NCBI GenBank assembly: GCA_030636885.1 | Contig: DAOVVY010000006.1 | Location: forward strand, 1 to 14,137 | Direction of reading: 5' to 3' | DNA length: 14,137 bases | DNA from: Candidatus Nanohaloarchaea archaeon | Lineage (GTDB): Archaea > EX4484-52 > GLR71 | Part shown: positions 5,869 to 13,450 of the stretch, in pieces | How the letters are laid out: each line of letters begins with the position of its first letter | Numbering within the stretch: the first letter of the stretch is position 1 | Position numbers and translations under genes: made by a program | The notes under the pieces: generated by a model | Seen by the model: the letters and a program-made list of their open reading frames with translations, nothing else | Told to the model about the DNA's origin: nothing | Databases searched by the model: none

Positions 5869-7650
5869 TTATTTACTATATTTTTTTCGGTTCTTCAACG
5901 GTCTGAATTCTTCGCCGCCTGATTCATAAAATCTTTCAAAGAATTCGACATAATGCAGTCGCATCGAATGGACAAATGCGCTCACCACATTCAGTGTCAT
6001 GTTGAAGCTGTGGCCGACAATAAATACCAGTCCTGCAAATATTATTGAGAATTTTGCTGCTGCCGTGACACCCATGTTTATCACGAACTGGAGCCAGGAG
6101 GTGGCGACGGCCAATGCCATGAGACGTATGTATGATATCCAGGAACCGAAAAATGACGGTACTGATAATATGCCTGTCGGTCCGTCTTTTGATCTGTAGA
6201 TGATTGTTGCGATTATAAGGGAATATCCAACAGATTTCGGTATTCCTGCGCCGAGGACCAGTATTGCAACACCCGTCTCAAGAGATATCCAGGACAATGG
6301 GTCTAGGATGTTTTTGCCTTTTGCTTTTATCTTGGTGTAGAGGTCAAGGCCTAGACCGAAGTTCATGTGGACAAGACCTATCATTAAAGATATCTTCAAT
6401 ATTGTTATCGGGTCGCGGAGTGCGTCAAAGACTGATACGAAGCCTAAGAAGTCACCGAATACGCTACCGAAAAGAAGACCTGCAAAAATCGTTGCGACAG
6501 AAGATACCATTGTTATGTATGATAATGATTTAAGGTCTTCGTTTTCAGTCTTGAGATATGCAAAAAGTGATGCTGCAAGGAGGATGAGACCATAGGCTGC
6601 ATCTGTCAACATTATTGCGAAAAAGATTGGGAATCCGAGGGCTATAAATATTGTAGGGTCAATTCCTTTGTATTCTGGGAGGCCGAACCATCTTGTCAAT
6701 TTTTCAAAGGGTTGTGCAAAACTAGGATTTTTCAGTTTGATGGGCGGTTCTGTTTTTGATTTTTGTGTATGGACTACTATGTTTTCTATTTTTTCAAGTT
6801 CTTTTATGTTTGCAGAGGGTATCCAACCATTTAGTATAAATGTTTTTTCGGTCCTGTTTAATAATTTTTCTTTTGAGATTCTTGTTTTTATATTTTCCCA
6901 TCGTTCTTCATGGGCTAAGATTTTGTCTTTTTCTTTCTGGATTTGGTTTTTGGTAGTTTTTATTTGGGTGGTTTGGGTTTGCATGGTGCCTAATTTGTTT
7001 TTAATGTCTTTTATATTAGCACTTATTGTTTTTGTGGTGTTTATATTTTCTAATGATATGTATTTTTCAATGTTTTTCCAGTTATCTTTTTTTGTGATAA
7101 ATATGATGTATGTAGTATCTTCTGTCTCGTCTATGATTTTTAGATCGCAGTAATTTTTTATCTTGTTAATGTCTTTGGTCTTAGTTGATGCGATTGAACT
7201 TATGAATCTTTTGTTGTCAGAGAATGTGTTGTCTTTTATGTTGGCATGCCTGAAATGGTATAAGAAATCTAGCTTTTTTTCTGCTGTAGTTTTCTGATCA
7301 TTAAGTTTTTTTTCGTTTTCAAGGATATCTTTTGCAGTCTTATGTATTTTATTTAGGTATATTTTTGATATGGTTGCAAACGCAGTATCTTCTGTTTCTG
7401 GTATTTTTATAATTTTTGTATCTTTTTTGAATATGTTCTTTTTTGTGTTAAGTACTTTCTTGATAGTTCTTATCTGTTCAAGATTGATGACGATATCATG
7501 TATGAGTGGTTTTGGTGTTTCGTGGTTGTTTATTTTTTTAGTTTTTTTTAACTGTATGGTGCCTAATTGTTGTAATTTTTTAAGGAGGTCATCCCTGTCT
7601 TTTCTTAGCCCAAGGATGTATATCTCTTTCATCTTTTCAGGCTTGAACAT
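5869..7650 (-). CDS. atpI: A/V-type ATP synthase subunit I (membrane a subunit)
   Basis: 593 residues, a little shorter than the common 620-680. The N-terminal half (about 1-320) is the cytoplasmic arm that docks the peripheral stalks. It is very rich in Lys, Asn, Ile and Thr and has long coiled-coil stretches. The C-terminal half has about seven membrane helices with the family blocks FFAIMLTDAAYGLIL, GLLFGSVFGDFLG and SYIR509LMALAVATSWLQ. Arg509 is the conserved arginine that faces the rotor glutamate. The C-terminus LHYVEFFERFYESGG is also typical. A GTGATC site precedes the ATG, and the H gene ends 6 bases upstream, so H and I are one operon. The K genes that normally follow are about 2 kb away, beyond NAD kinase and malic enzyme. 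Confidence 0.95.
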   Translation of the reverse strand: MFKPEKMKEIYILGLRKDRDDLLKKLQQLGTIQLKKTKKINNHETPKPLIHDIVINLEQIRTIKKVLNTKKNIFKKDTKIIKIPETEDTAFATISKIYLNKIHKTAKDILENEKKLNDQKTTAEKKLDFLYHFRHANIKDNTFSDNKRFISSIASTKTKDINKIKNYCDLKIIDETEDTTYIIFITKKDNWKNIEKYISLENINTTKTISANIKDIKNKLGTMQTQTTQIKTTKNQIQKEKDKILAHEERWENIKTRISKEKLLNRTEKTFILNGWIPSANIKELEKIENIVVHTQKSKTEPPIKLKNPSFAQPFEKLTRWFGLPEYKGIDPTIFIALGFPIFFAIMLTDAAYGLILLAASLFAYLKTENEDLKSLSYITMVSSVATIFAGLLFGSVFGDFLGFVSVFDALRDPITILKISLMIGLVHMNFGLGLDLYTKIKAKGKNILDPLSWISLETGVAILVLGAGIPKSVGYSLIIATIIYRSKDGPTGILSVPSFFGSWISYIRLMALAVATSWLQFVINMGVTAAAKFSIIFAGLVFIVGHSFNMTLNVVSAFVHSMRLHYVEFFERFYESGGEEFRPLKNRKKYSK

Positions 7651-7656
7651 ATAGGA

Positions 7657-7980
7657 TCACTTTTTATCTATTATGTTAAGATCTTTTACGATTATGGTAA
7701 GTATTTCTTTTTTTATGTCTTTGCAGGTTTTTTCAAGTTGTCTAATGTTCTTGTCTGTATCTTTATCCATAGTTTGTATTTCTTTTTCAATTAATTTTAA
7801 TCTTTCAGCTTTTTGTATTTCCATCTTATTTTTGACTGTTTTTTTATGTTCTTTAAGTTTCTGCAGGTTTGTTATCTTTTCAGATTTCAGTTTAAGGTCC
7901 CATCTTTTTTCAAGACTGATTATATTTTTTTCCATTTTTATTTCAGTCTTTGTTATTTTTTCTATAGTGCGCTCTATCAT
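7657..7980 (-). CDS. atpH: A/V-type ATP synthase subunit H-like peripheral stalk protein
   Basis: 107 residues, the usual size of archaeal subunit H. Nearly the whole chain is predicted helix with alternating Lys/Glu and Leu/Ile, that is, one long coiled coil with no membrane segment. The sequence alone is too low in complexity to prove the family. The call rests on length, coiled-coil character and position, directly before subunit I with a 6-base gap, which is the canonical place for H in archaeal ATPase operons. H forms the peripheral stalk with subunit E. A TATA box ending about 24 bases before the ATG suggests this is the first gene of the operon and that it is leaderless. Confidence 0.78.
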   Translation of the reverse strand: MIERTIEKITKTEIKMEKNIISLEKRWDLKLKSEKITNLQKLKEHKKTVKNKMEIQKAERLKLIEKEIQTMDKDTDKNIRQLEKTCKDIKKEILTIIVKDLNIIDKK

Positions 7981-8002
7981 AGTCTTTATTTTGGTTGCTC
8001 TT

Positions 8003-8011
8003 GTATATATT
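8003..8011 (-). promoter_or_regulatory. TATA box of the ATPase H-I operon
   Basis: The minus strand reads AATATATAC centred about 27 bases before the ATG at 7980. No ribosome site lies between, so the H transcript is probably leaderless. Confidence 0.45.
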
Positions 8012-8050
8012 GGTTTAATTTGATTTATTGTTTGTATGTGTATTTCGGTA

Positions 8051-8062
8051 ACTTATTTATAT
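8051..8062 (+). promoter_or_regulatory. TATA-like box of the ZIP transporter gene
   Basis: ACTTATTTATAT would place the transcript start near 8084, leaving a leader of about 24 bases with GTGA at 8099-8102 before the ATG at 8108. Confidence 0.4.
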
Positions 8063-8107
8063 CCTGGCGATAAATATTTGTAGTGTGTAATCTCTGTTGT
8101 GACTATT

Positions 8108-8839
8108 ATGGCTTTTGATAATGTGATGTTTTATAGTGTGCTTGCTACTGTGATTACTGTAGTTTCGGCTGGTATATTTTTACATTATAAAAAGTGGACG
8201 CGTCAAAATCTTGTATTTCTGATATCTTTCGCATCCGGTTTTTTGCTTTCAGCTGCATTTATTCATCTTATTCCTGAAGCAATTGAACTTTCAGGGAACA
8301 ATTCTATGTTAGTACTTCTTTCAGGTTTCTTTCTGATATATTTTTTGGAAAAGACAATAATGATTCATTCATGTGTTGAGGCGGGGGATGAAAAATGTGA
8401 AGTACATAAGATGGGGCTTGGTGCATTGATAGGGCTTTCACTTCATTCCGTTTTTGATGGTGTTGCAATAGGTGCTGGGTTTGAGGTAAGTGATACCATA
8501 GGTCTTATTGCTACAATAGGTGTTTTGATACATAAACTTCCTGAAGGGCTTTCAATTATGAGTGTTATGCTTGCGGCAGACTATAAAGAGAAACCGGCTA
8601 TGTTGCGCGTGGCATTGATTGCTTTGGGTACACCTGTTGGTGCGTTGATATCGTATTTTTTCCTTACGGGAATAGTACCGTCTTTTATCGGTTATGCTTT
8701 GGCTTTCTCTGCTGGGACTTTCATTTATATTGCAGCATCAGATCTTATTCCTCAGACACATGACTGTAAAAGTATTAATACTCTTGTCATGTTTGCGTTT
8801 GGGATAATTACATTGTTATCTGTTATGATGCTGTTCTGA
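8108..8839 (+). CDS. ZIP-family divalent metal transporter
   Basis: 243 residues from the ATG at 8108. A GTG at 8099 is in frame but is better read as part of the ribosome site. The protein has about eight membrane helices. ZIP marks are clear: AAFIHLIPEA in the second helix, H113-S-V-F-D117-G-V-A-I-G in the fourth and H142-K-L-P-E146-G in the fifth. These last two hold the paired metal sites of the family. The intramembrane loop between helices 3 and 4 (about 85-102) carries Cys, His, Glu and Asp and may sense or recruit metal. The expected role is uptake of zinc or a related ion such as iron or manganese. The substrate cannot be told from sequence. It is transcribed alone and is divergent from ATPase subunit H. 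Confidence 0.93.
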   Translation: MAFDNVMFYSVLATVITVVSAGIFLHYKKWTRQNLVFLISFASGFLLSAAFIHLIPEAIELSGNNSMLVLLSGFFLIYFLEKTIMIHSCVEAGDEKCEVHKMGLGALIGLSLHSVFDGVAIGAGFEVSDTIGLIATIGVLIHKLPEGLSIMSVMLAADYKEKPAMLRVALIALGTPVGALISYFFLTGIVPSFIGYALAFSAGTFIYIAASDLIPQTHDCKSINTLVMFAFGIITLLSVMMLF

Positions 8840-8900
8840 GATGTTTGCTGTACTGTATGTAATTTAGTGGTTTTTATTAGAAAATATAAGATAAAATAAG

Positions 8901-8907
8901 AAAAAAA
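8901..8907 (-). terminator. T7 tract after the ferredoxin gene
   Basis: The minus strand carries seven T residues 7 bases after the ferredoxin stop. It is a simple archaeal terminator, and in this mostly plus-strand T-rich region a minus-strand T-run stands out. Confidence 0.45.
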
Positions 8908-8913
8908 GTTTAT

Positions 8914-9084
8914 TTATTTTTTGATACAACTTGCCGGGCATATTTCTATACAGTCACCACAGTCTGTGCATTTTTTTGCATCAACCACGGGACCTTTGTC
9001 GCCTTCGGTTAAAGCACCATGTTCGCAGGTACTTACACAGGCCATGCATTGCATACAATCATCAAGGTTTATCTTTACTGCCAT
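8914..9084 (-). CDS. Small ferredoxin with two [4Fe-4S] cluster motifs
   Basis: 56 residues, translated by hand. Two cluster motifs are visible: C10-x2-C13-x2-C16-x3-C20 and C39-x2-C42-x2-C45-x3-C49-P. This is the classic short two-cluster ferredoxin, a cytoplasmic one-electron carrier. The first motif ends Cys-Glu where Cys-Pro is usual. An extra cysteine, C53, lies near the C-terminus. The start is the only ATG that gives the normal N-terminus MAVKINLDDC, with GTGAA a few bases upstream. The gene for a putative haem membrane protein lies 108 bases upstream on the same strand, which suggests an electron partner. Possible clients in this window are that membrane protein and the radical-SAM activase, but neither link is proved. 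Confidence 0.92.
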   Translation of the reverse strand: MAVKINLDDCMQCMACVSTCEHGALTEGDKGPVVDAKKCTDCGDCIEICPASCIKK

Positions 9085-9192
9085 AATATTCACGTTCGTA
9101 TTTTTTTGATATTGATTTTGTTGTTAATGTTTTATTGTTATGACTTGATTTATATATTTTTATCTTTTTTAATGTTAGGTTATTGGTATTTT

Positions 9193-10020
9193 TTAATTTA
9201 TTTTTTGTTTGGTTTTTTTAGTTTCTAATTTATTTGATTTAATGATTATATTTTTGAAATATTTTAAGTGCCATAAAATATGGAATATTGCTATTATTGT
9301 CATAGCAATTCCAGTTTCAACATGTAAATATAATATATTCAATGGTAGTTGGATTATTATTCCATAATCGATACGTAGGAGGATGAGTATTCCTAATAAT
9401 CCCGATATTAAAAAAGTAGAAAGGAGCACTAAGTTCCATAGCCGTCTGTGGGTTATAAGTCTAATATATTTTTTTTTGGCAAGAATCCAGGTTATAATAT
9501 ATGTGGTGATTATTATTATTGATAACGGTATTGTGTTATATGTTGTGGTTTTAGTATCTTGGGTCTGTTCAGAAATGGTTGTGGTTTCAAGAGGTGTATC
9601 TGTCTTTATTGCGAGGGCTATATCTTTTGCAATGCTTGGTTCAAGTCCATAATTGTCGTGAAGTAATTGGAATGAGTCTGTTTGTTTTACTGTTATTTTG
9701 AGGTATTTACTTAATTCTTCAGTGAGCGTTAGGGGATTTATGTCATATATTTCTGCGATTTCTGTGACTGTGTATTCTTTAAGGTCTGCTCCAGATATTA
9801 TGGGTCCTGAGTTATTTATTATGTCTGTGTTTCTTGTCAGATTTGTCGTTTCGGGTTCTATCAAAGAATAGTCACAGATGGTATTATTGTCTTTATCTAT
9901 ATAATGACTACATAATCCTTCACAATTTATTTCATCATATGGGCACTCAAATGCTGAAACTATTTGTGGTGCAAATAAAAATAACAGAATAATAATAATA
10001 ATAATTATTTTGTTTTTCAT
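9193..10020 (-). CDS. Exported membrane protein, putative b-type haem redox protein
   Basis: 275 residues. A signal peptide (about 1-23) is followed by an outside segment with four cysteines, C26, C33, C37 and C49. Within it, DKDNNTICD (42-50) looks like a calcium-binding loop. Residues about 82-140 contain two short helical repeats (TVTEIAEIYDINPLTLTEEL and the stretch after it) of a kind seen in membrane redox proteins. Three or four membrane helices follow (about 163-181, 193-215, 222-248). H191 lies just before a helix, H233 in the next, and H247 and H251 in the last, a spacing like that of small b-type cytochromes or DUF4405-type proteins. The C-terminus is very basic. The call is by pattern only. 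A ferredoxin gene follows on the same strand. A TATA box at -26 suggests a leaderless mRNA. Confidence 0.7.
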   Translation of the reverse strand: MKNKIIIIIIILLFLFAPQIVSAFECPYDEINCEGLCSHYIDKDNNTICDYSLIEPETTNLTRNTDIINNSGPIISGADLKEYTVTEIAEIYDINPLTLTEELSKYLKITVKQTDSFQLLHDNYGLEPSIAKDIALAIKTDTPLETTTISEQTQDTKTTTYNTIPLSIIIITTYIITWILAKKKYIRLITHRRLWNLVLLSTFLISGLLGILILLRIDYGIIIQLPLNILYLHVETGIAMTIIAIFHILWHLKYFKNIIIKSNKLETKKTKQKIN

Positions 10021-10270
10021 ATTAATTAATTGTTATTTGGATTGTTATAAGTATGATGTTTTTTGGATTGTTTTTGATGTTTTTTAAGATGTTGTTGCTT
10101 TAGTGTGGGCAAATAAACTACTATTGAATGAACCTTAATCTCAATACTTTTATATTCATTTCGTAAAGACTATCTTTTTCAATCAATATCCTTTTTAATC
10201 TTTCCCTACAAATATCTTTTACTTTTCAGATTTGTTGAAATTATTTGAGATTTTATATTTGGTGGGTTAG
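10021..10270. promoter_or_regulatory. Divergent intergenic region before nrdD
   Basis: This 250-base AT-rich spacer is the largest gene-free stretch. TTATAA at 10045-10050 serves the minus-strand membrane protein. For nrdD there are three TATA-like candidates in the plus direction: CTTTTATATTC (10147-10157), CTTTTTAATC (10191-10200) and ATCTTTTACTTTT (10214-10226). The last gives a leader of roughly 25-30 bases and GGTGG at 10261-10265 as ribosome site. I see no NrdR-box palindrome and no reading frame of note. Confidence 0.4.
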
Positions 10271-12271
10271 ATGGCAATTAAAAAAAATAGAGATTCTGAA
10301 GACAAGACACTTTTTGTAAGGACAAGCGATGATGATATACGGTCATGGGATAAAAAATATATAGTACAATCACTTGTATCTGAAGTGGGCATGCCCGAAC
10401 CTGATGCATTTAAAGTTGCGACTGAAGTTGAGTTTTTCATAAAACATTCTAATCTTAAATTTGTTTCCGCACCACTTGTTCGTGAGATAACAAACACTAA
10501 ACTTCTTGAGCATGGATATGAGACTTACAGAAAAAGATATACTCGTCTTGGTTTGCCCTTGAACGATATGACTGATCTTTTCTTTAACAGTAATAAGGAA
10601 AATTCAAATGTCCACCATTCTTCTGAAGCTATAAACATGACTATCTCTGGTATTGCAAAGAAAGAGTATGCACTTCTTAATGTGTTCTCAGATGATGTTG
10701 CAACTGCGCATCAGAACGGTACAATTCATCTTCATGATCTTGATTATATAGATAGGCCTTATTGTACTGGCAATTCTATTGAGTATCTGAAAAAGTTCGG
10801 TCTTGTCATGGACGGTCGGGGTAACTTGACTGTTGCAAAACCCGCCAAGCATGCAGAAGTTTTGATTCTTCATCTGACAAAGTTTGCAGCGGCGCTTCAA
10901 GGTCAGTTTGCAGGTGCTATTGGTTGGGATGCGGTCAATCTTTTCCTTGCACCGTATTTGGTTGGTATGAAAGAGGATAAAGTAAAACAGCTTGCACAGA
11001 TGATGATCTATGAGTTTGCGCAACAGGCAGTCTCTCGAGGTGGGCAGGTAACTTTTACTGACACTAATTATTTCTGGGAAGTGCCAAAACATTTCATGGA
11101 TGTGCCGGCAATTGGTCCTGGTGGGAAGTTTACAGGTAATAATTATTCTGAATATGAAGAAGAAGCTCAAGGTTTTGCAAAAGCTGCATTTGAAGTGTAC
11201 CTTAAAGGTGATGCATATGGTAGACCATTCTTTTTCCCTAAACCTGATCTTCACATAACTGAGAAATTCTTCAAGACTGACGGTCATAAGGAGTTTATGG
11301 ATCTTGCAACTGAAGTAGGAACAAAGATGGGTAACACTTATTTCATTTTTGATCGTGGTGATGAAGTGAAAATCTCTGAGTGTTGTAGATTACAGTTTAA
11401 ATTGAATGAGACTGATCTTTTAGATGTAAAGCAACCATGGAAGATGAGGTATTCTGCAATGCAAAATGTGACTGTGAACCTACCTCGAGCGGCTTATTGT
11501 TCGCGTGGTAATGAGGCTGTGCTTTTTGATAAGATCTCTCAAGCTATGGAACTTGCAGCAAAGGCGCATGTGCAGAAAAAACAGTTTATTGGTAAAATAC
11601 TTGCACTTGGGTCATCAAGTTCATTACCTATACTTACAATGAATCTTGATGGAGAACCATATTATCGTTTTGATAGGGCATCGTTCCTTGTGGGTATGTT
11701 GGGTTTGAATGAGCTTGTGCAATATATGATTGGTAAAGAGATGCATGAAACTACGGATGCTTACAAGTATGGGCTTCGTGTGATTGCTTTTATGCGTAAG
11801 ACTGCTGAAGAGCTTGGACATAAATATGGTATACATATGCCTCTTGAACAGACACCTGCTGAGTCAACTGCATATAGGATGGCAAAGTTAGATATGGAAC
11901 ATTATCCTAATCAGACCTCTAAAGTTGTAAAAGGTCAAGTTGGGACACAGTCTATATATTATACCAATTCAACATATTTTAATACAAGTGCGCCGATGTC
12001 ACCAATTGATAGAGTTACGAAGGAGGGTGCATTCCATCCTTTGATTGATGCGGGGGCCATGACTCATGTATGGCTTGGTGAAAGTCAGTCTGATCCTCGT
12101 GCGCTTACAAACTTTGTTATGAAGACTTTCAAGAATACAATGAATACGCAGATTGCATTCTCTCCAGAGATTACATTCTGTAAAACTTGTAACAATAAGA
12201 TGCGTGGGCTTAAGGATCGATGTGATAAATGCGCAAGCGTCAAGGTTGAGGGAATAACTCAGACTAAATAA
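10271..12271 (+). CDS. nrdD: Anaerobic (class III) ribonucleoside-triphosphate reductase, lacking the glycyl-radical end
   Basis: 666 residues. The enzyme reduces ribonucleotides to deoxyribonucleotides without oxygen. An ATP-cone regulatory domain fills about 12-100, then comes the ten-stranded barrel (about 110-630). C165 (in RPYCTGNS) and C371-C372 (in SECCRLQF) are the candidate active-site cysteines. Four cysteines near the end, C637-x2-C640 and C651-x2-C654, form the usual zinc site. In the family these are followed by a segment such as VEGITxxxGY with the glycine that holds the radical, plus about 20 more residues. Here the chain reads VEGITQTK and stops (TAA 12269-12271), so the radical glycine is absent. 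None of the three frames after the stop encodes a Gly-Tyr loop. The downstream redoxin and NrdG genes confirm the identity. Confidence 0.95.
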   Translation: MAIKKNRDSEDKTLFVRTSDDDIRSWDKKYIVQSLVSEVGMPEPDAFKVATEVEFFIKHSNLKFVSAPLVREITNTKLLEHGYETYRKRYTRLGLPLNDMTDLFFNSNKENSNVHHSSEAINMTISGIAKKEYALLNVFSDDVATAHQNGTIHLHDLDYIDRPYCTGNSIEYLKKFGLVMDGRGNLTVAKPAKHAEVLILHLTKFAAALQGQFAGAIGWDAVNLFLAPYLVGMKEDKVKQLAQMMIYEFAQQAVSRGGQVTFTDTNYFWEVPKHFMDVPAIGPGGKFTGNNYSEYEEEAQGFAKAAFEVYLKGDAYGRPFFFPKPDLHITEKFFKTDGHKEFMDLATEVGTKMGNTYFIFDRGDEVKISECCRLQFKLNETDLLDVKQPWKMRYSAMQNVTVNLPRAAYCSRGNEAVLFDKISQAMELAAKAHVQKKQFIGKILALGSSSSLPILTMNLDGEPYYRFDRASFLVGMLGLNELVQYMIGKEMHETTDAYKYGLRVIAFMRKTAEELGHKYGIHMPLEQTPAESTAYRMAKLDMEHYPNQTSKVVKGQVGTQSIYYTNSTYFNTSAPMSPIDRVTKEGAFHPLIDAGAMTHVWLGESQSDPRALTNFVMKTFKNTMNTQIAFSPEITFCKTCNNKMRGLKDRCDKCASVKVEGITQTK

Positions 12272-12272
12272 T

Positions 12273-12282
12273 TTTTGTTTTT
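12273..12282 (+). terminator. T-rich tract after nrdD
   Basis: TTTTTGTTTTT directly follows the nrdD stop and could terminate transcription. A weak inverted repeat (AGTATT 12292-12297, AATACT 12307-12312) lies a little further on. The next gene has its own TATA-like box, so the redoxin and NrdG genes may be partly uncoupled from nrdD. Confidence 0.3.
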
Positions 12283-12358
12283 AGAATAAATAGTATTTGT
12301 AAAATGAATACTGTAATATCTATAATTCATGCCATAAAATCTTTTTAATGTGGGTGTG

Positions 12359-12376
12359 TTATAGATAGTATAGTTT
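12359..12376 (+). promoter_or_regulatory. Possible promoter of the redoxin-nrdG pair
   Basis: TTATAGATAGTATAG (about 12359-12373) would place a transcript start near 12390-12395, just before the GAGGT ribosome site at 12400-12404. Confidence 0.3.
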
Positions 12377-12411
12377 TTTATTTTTACATTAGATCTAAAG
12401 AGGTAATTGAT

Positions 12412-12672
12412 ATGGAGATTAAAGTTTTCTGGCAGGCAAATTGTCCTAATTGTGCTCCTGTAAAACAGCTGGTTCGTGCTGTTGCAGGTGGTTCTGAGGT
12501 TAAGGTTAGGGAATTGGATATTTCGGATATTGATGGTATGAGTGAAGCAGCATTTCATGCAGTTATGGGTACGCCAACAACCATAATCGTTGATTCAAAT
12601 GATTCTGAAATTGCGTCATGGAGATCTCAGGTTCCATCAAAAGAGGAGCTTCAGGATGCCATCAACTGTTAA
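12412..12672 (+). CDS. Small thioredoxin/glutaredoxin-like protein (NrdH-type), CPNC
   Basis: 86 residues with a thioredoxin fold. The first strand MEIKVFWQANC leads into the active site C11-P-N-C14, and the Gly-Thr-Pro-Thr loop (cis-Pro about 55) is present. The C-terminus ends in Asn-Cys, an extra cysteine. GAGGT lies 7 bases before the ATG. Lying between nrdD and nrdG, it is the likely dithiol donor of the reductase. Class III enzymes of the NrdD2 type are known to use such redoxins where others use formate as the reductant. Its last 17 bases overlap the start of nrdG, so the two are translated together. Electrons could come from a thioredoxin reductase that is not in this window. Confidence 0.88.
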   Translation: MEIKVFWQANCPNCAPVKQLVRAVAGGSEVKVRELDISDIDGMSEAAFHAVMGTPTTIIVDSNDSEIASWRSQVPSKEELQDAINC

Positions 12673-13384
12673 TGAACTTGAAATTTCTGGTTTTTTAGAG
12701 ACATCTTTTATTGACTGGGATGGGTTGATAACATCTGTTATATATTTACCTGGATGTAATTTAAGATGTCCGTTTTGTCATAATCATGAACTTATATTTT
12801 CTGATAAAAGTCCAAAAAAAATGAAGATTGACTCTCAGTTGGTGCTTAATCATTTAAGTGAGAAAAAGGATTGGGTTGATGGTCTTACTGTGACTGGTGG
12901 AGAACCAACTTTTCATATGGGTGCACTTGTACCTTTTCTTGAAGAAGTCAAAAAGATAGGGCTTAAGGTAAAGCTTGATACAAATGGTTCTAATCCTTTT
13001 GTGATACAGAAGCTTATTGATTTGAAACTTGTAGATTATGTTGCGATGGATATTAAATCAAGACTTTCTGATGAGAAATATCATGCGGCGGTGGGTGTTA
13101 ATCTATCTGTTGACAAGATAAAGGAAAGTATAAAGATTATAATTGATTCAGGCGTCGATCACGAATTCAGGACTACTGTTGTGCCTACACTTGTTTCGTC
13201 TTCTGATGTTGTGTCTATTGCTAAAGATTTAATTGGTTGTAAATTGTATGTGTTACAGAAGTTTCATAATGAAAATGCATGGAAAGAACCATTCACTACT
13301 ATGGCGTCTTATGATGATGAGGGAATGAAAGTGATGGGGGGTAGTATATCTGATGTAGTTCCTGTTAAATTGAGATTGAGATAA
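12656..13384 (+). CDS. nrdG: Radical-SAM activase of anaerobic ribonucleotide reductase
   Basis: 242 residues. The frame is open further upstream, but GAGGAG at 12643-12648 lies 7 bases before the ATG at 12656, and the product then starts with the typical NELEISGF. The radical-SAM motif C34-N-L-R-C38-P-F-C41-H-N-H binds the [4Fe-4S] cluster and S-adenosylmethionine. TGGEPT (about 79-84) is the SAM-binding GGE motif, and KLDTNGSNP and DYVAMDIKSR follow as in the NrdG2/PflA-like group. The enzyme normally abstracts hydrogen from the radical glycine of NrdD. Its retention is notable because the NrdD encoded here lacks that glycine. Its start overlaps the redoxin gene by 17 bases. The ferredoxin at 8914-9084 is a possible electron source. 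Confidence 0.92.
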   Translation: MPSTVNELEISGFLETSFIDWDGLITSVIYLPGCNLRCPFCHNHELIFSDKSPKKMKIDSQLVLNHLSEKKDWVDGLTVTGGEPTFHMGALVPFLEEVKKIGLKVKLDTNGSNPFVIQKLIDLKLVDYVAMDIKSRLSDEKYHAAVGVNLSVDKIKESIKIIIDSGVDHEFRTTVVPTLVSSSDVVSIAKDLIGCKLYVLQKFHNENAWKEPFTTMASYDDEGMKVMGGSISDVVPVKLRLR

Positions 13385-13448
13385 TCTGTATGTTATCTTT
13401 TTATTTTTTAGAATAGTTTTTTGATTGTTTTTGTAAATATTTTTTGAA
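13385..13448 (+). terminator. T-rich terminator region after nrdG
   Basis: Four T5-T6 runs follow the nrdG stop within 60 bases without a stable hairpin. The next gene has a TATA-like box just after them, so this is a likely unit boundary. Confidence 0.4.
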
Positions 13449-13450
13449 AT

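Noticed and set aside
6668..7153. 161-residue plus-strand frame with many Phe and Val, resembling a membrane protein
   Set aside because: It is the complement of the Lys/Asn-rich arm of ATPase subunit I. The hydrophobic look comes from the T-rich strand.
8921..9109. 62-residue plus-strand frame around 9000
   Set aside because: The minus strand here encodes a perfect two-cluster ferredoxin with eight ordered cysteines, which explains the sequence fully.
9961..10030. AATAAT and TTAATTAA simple repeats near the start of the membrane protein gene
   Set aside because: The AATAAT run encodes the Ile-rich signal peptide and the rest is ordinary AT-rich promoter sequence. There is no array or mobile-element end.
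10688..11287. 199-residue minus-strand frame inside nrdD
   Set aside because: It is antisense to the conserved reductase barrel and its Cys/His content is simply the complement of nrdD codons.
12292..12312. Inverted repeat AGTATT/AATACT after nrdD as an operator or recoding signal
   Set aside because: A 6-base AT-rich stem with a 9-base loop is expected by chance in sequence this rich in A and T, and no frame beyond the stop holds a glycyl-radical loop to recode into.
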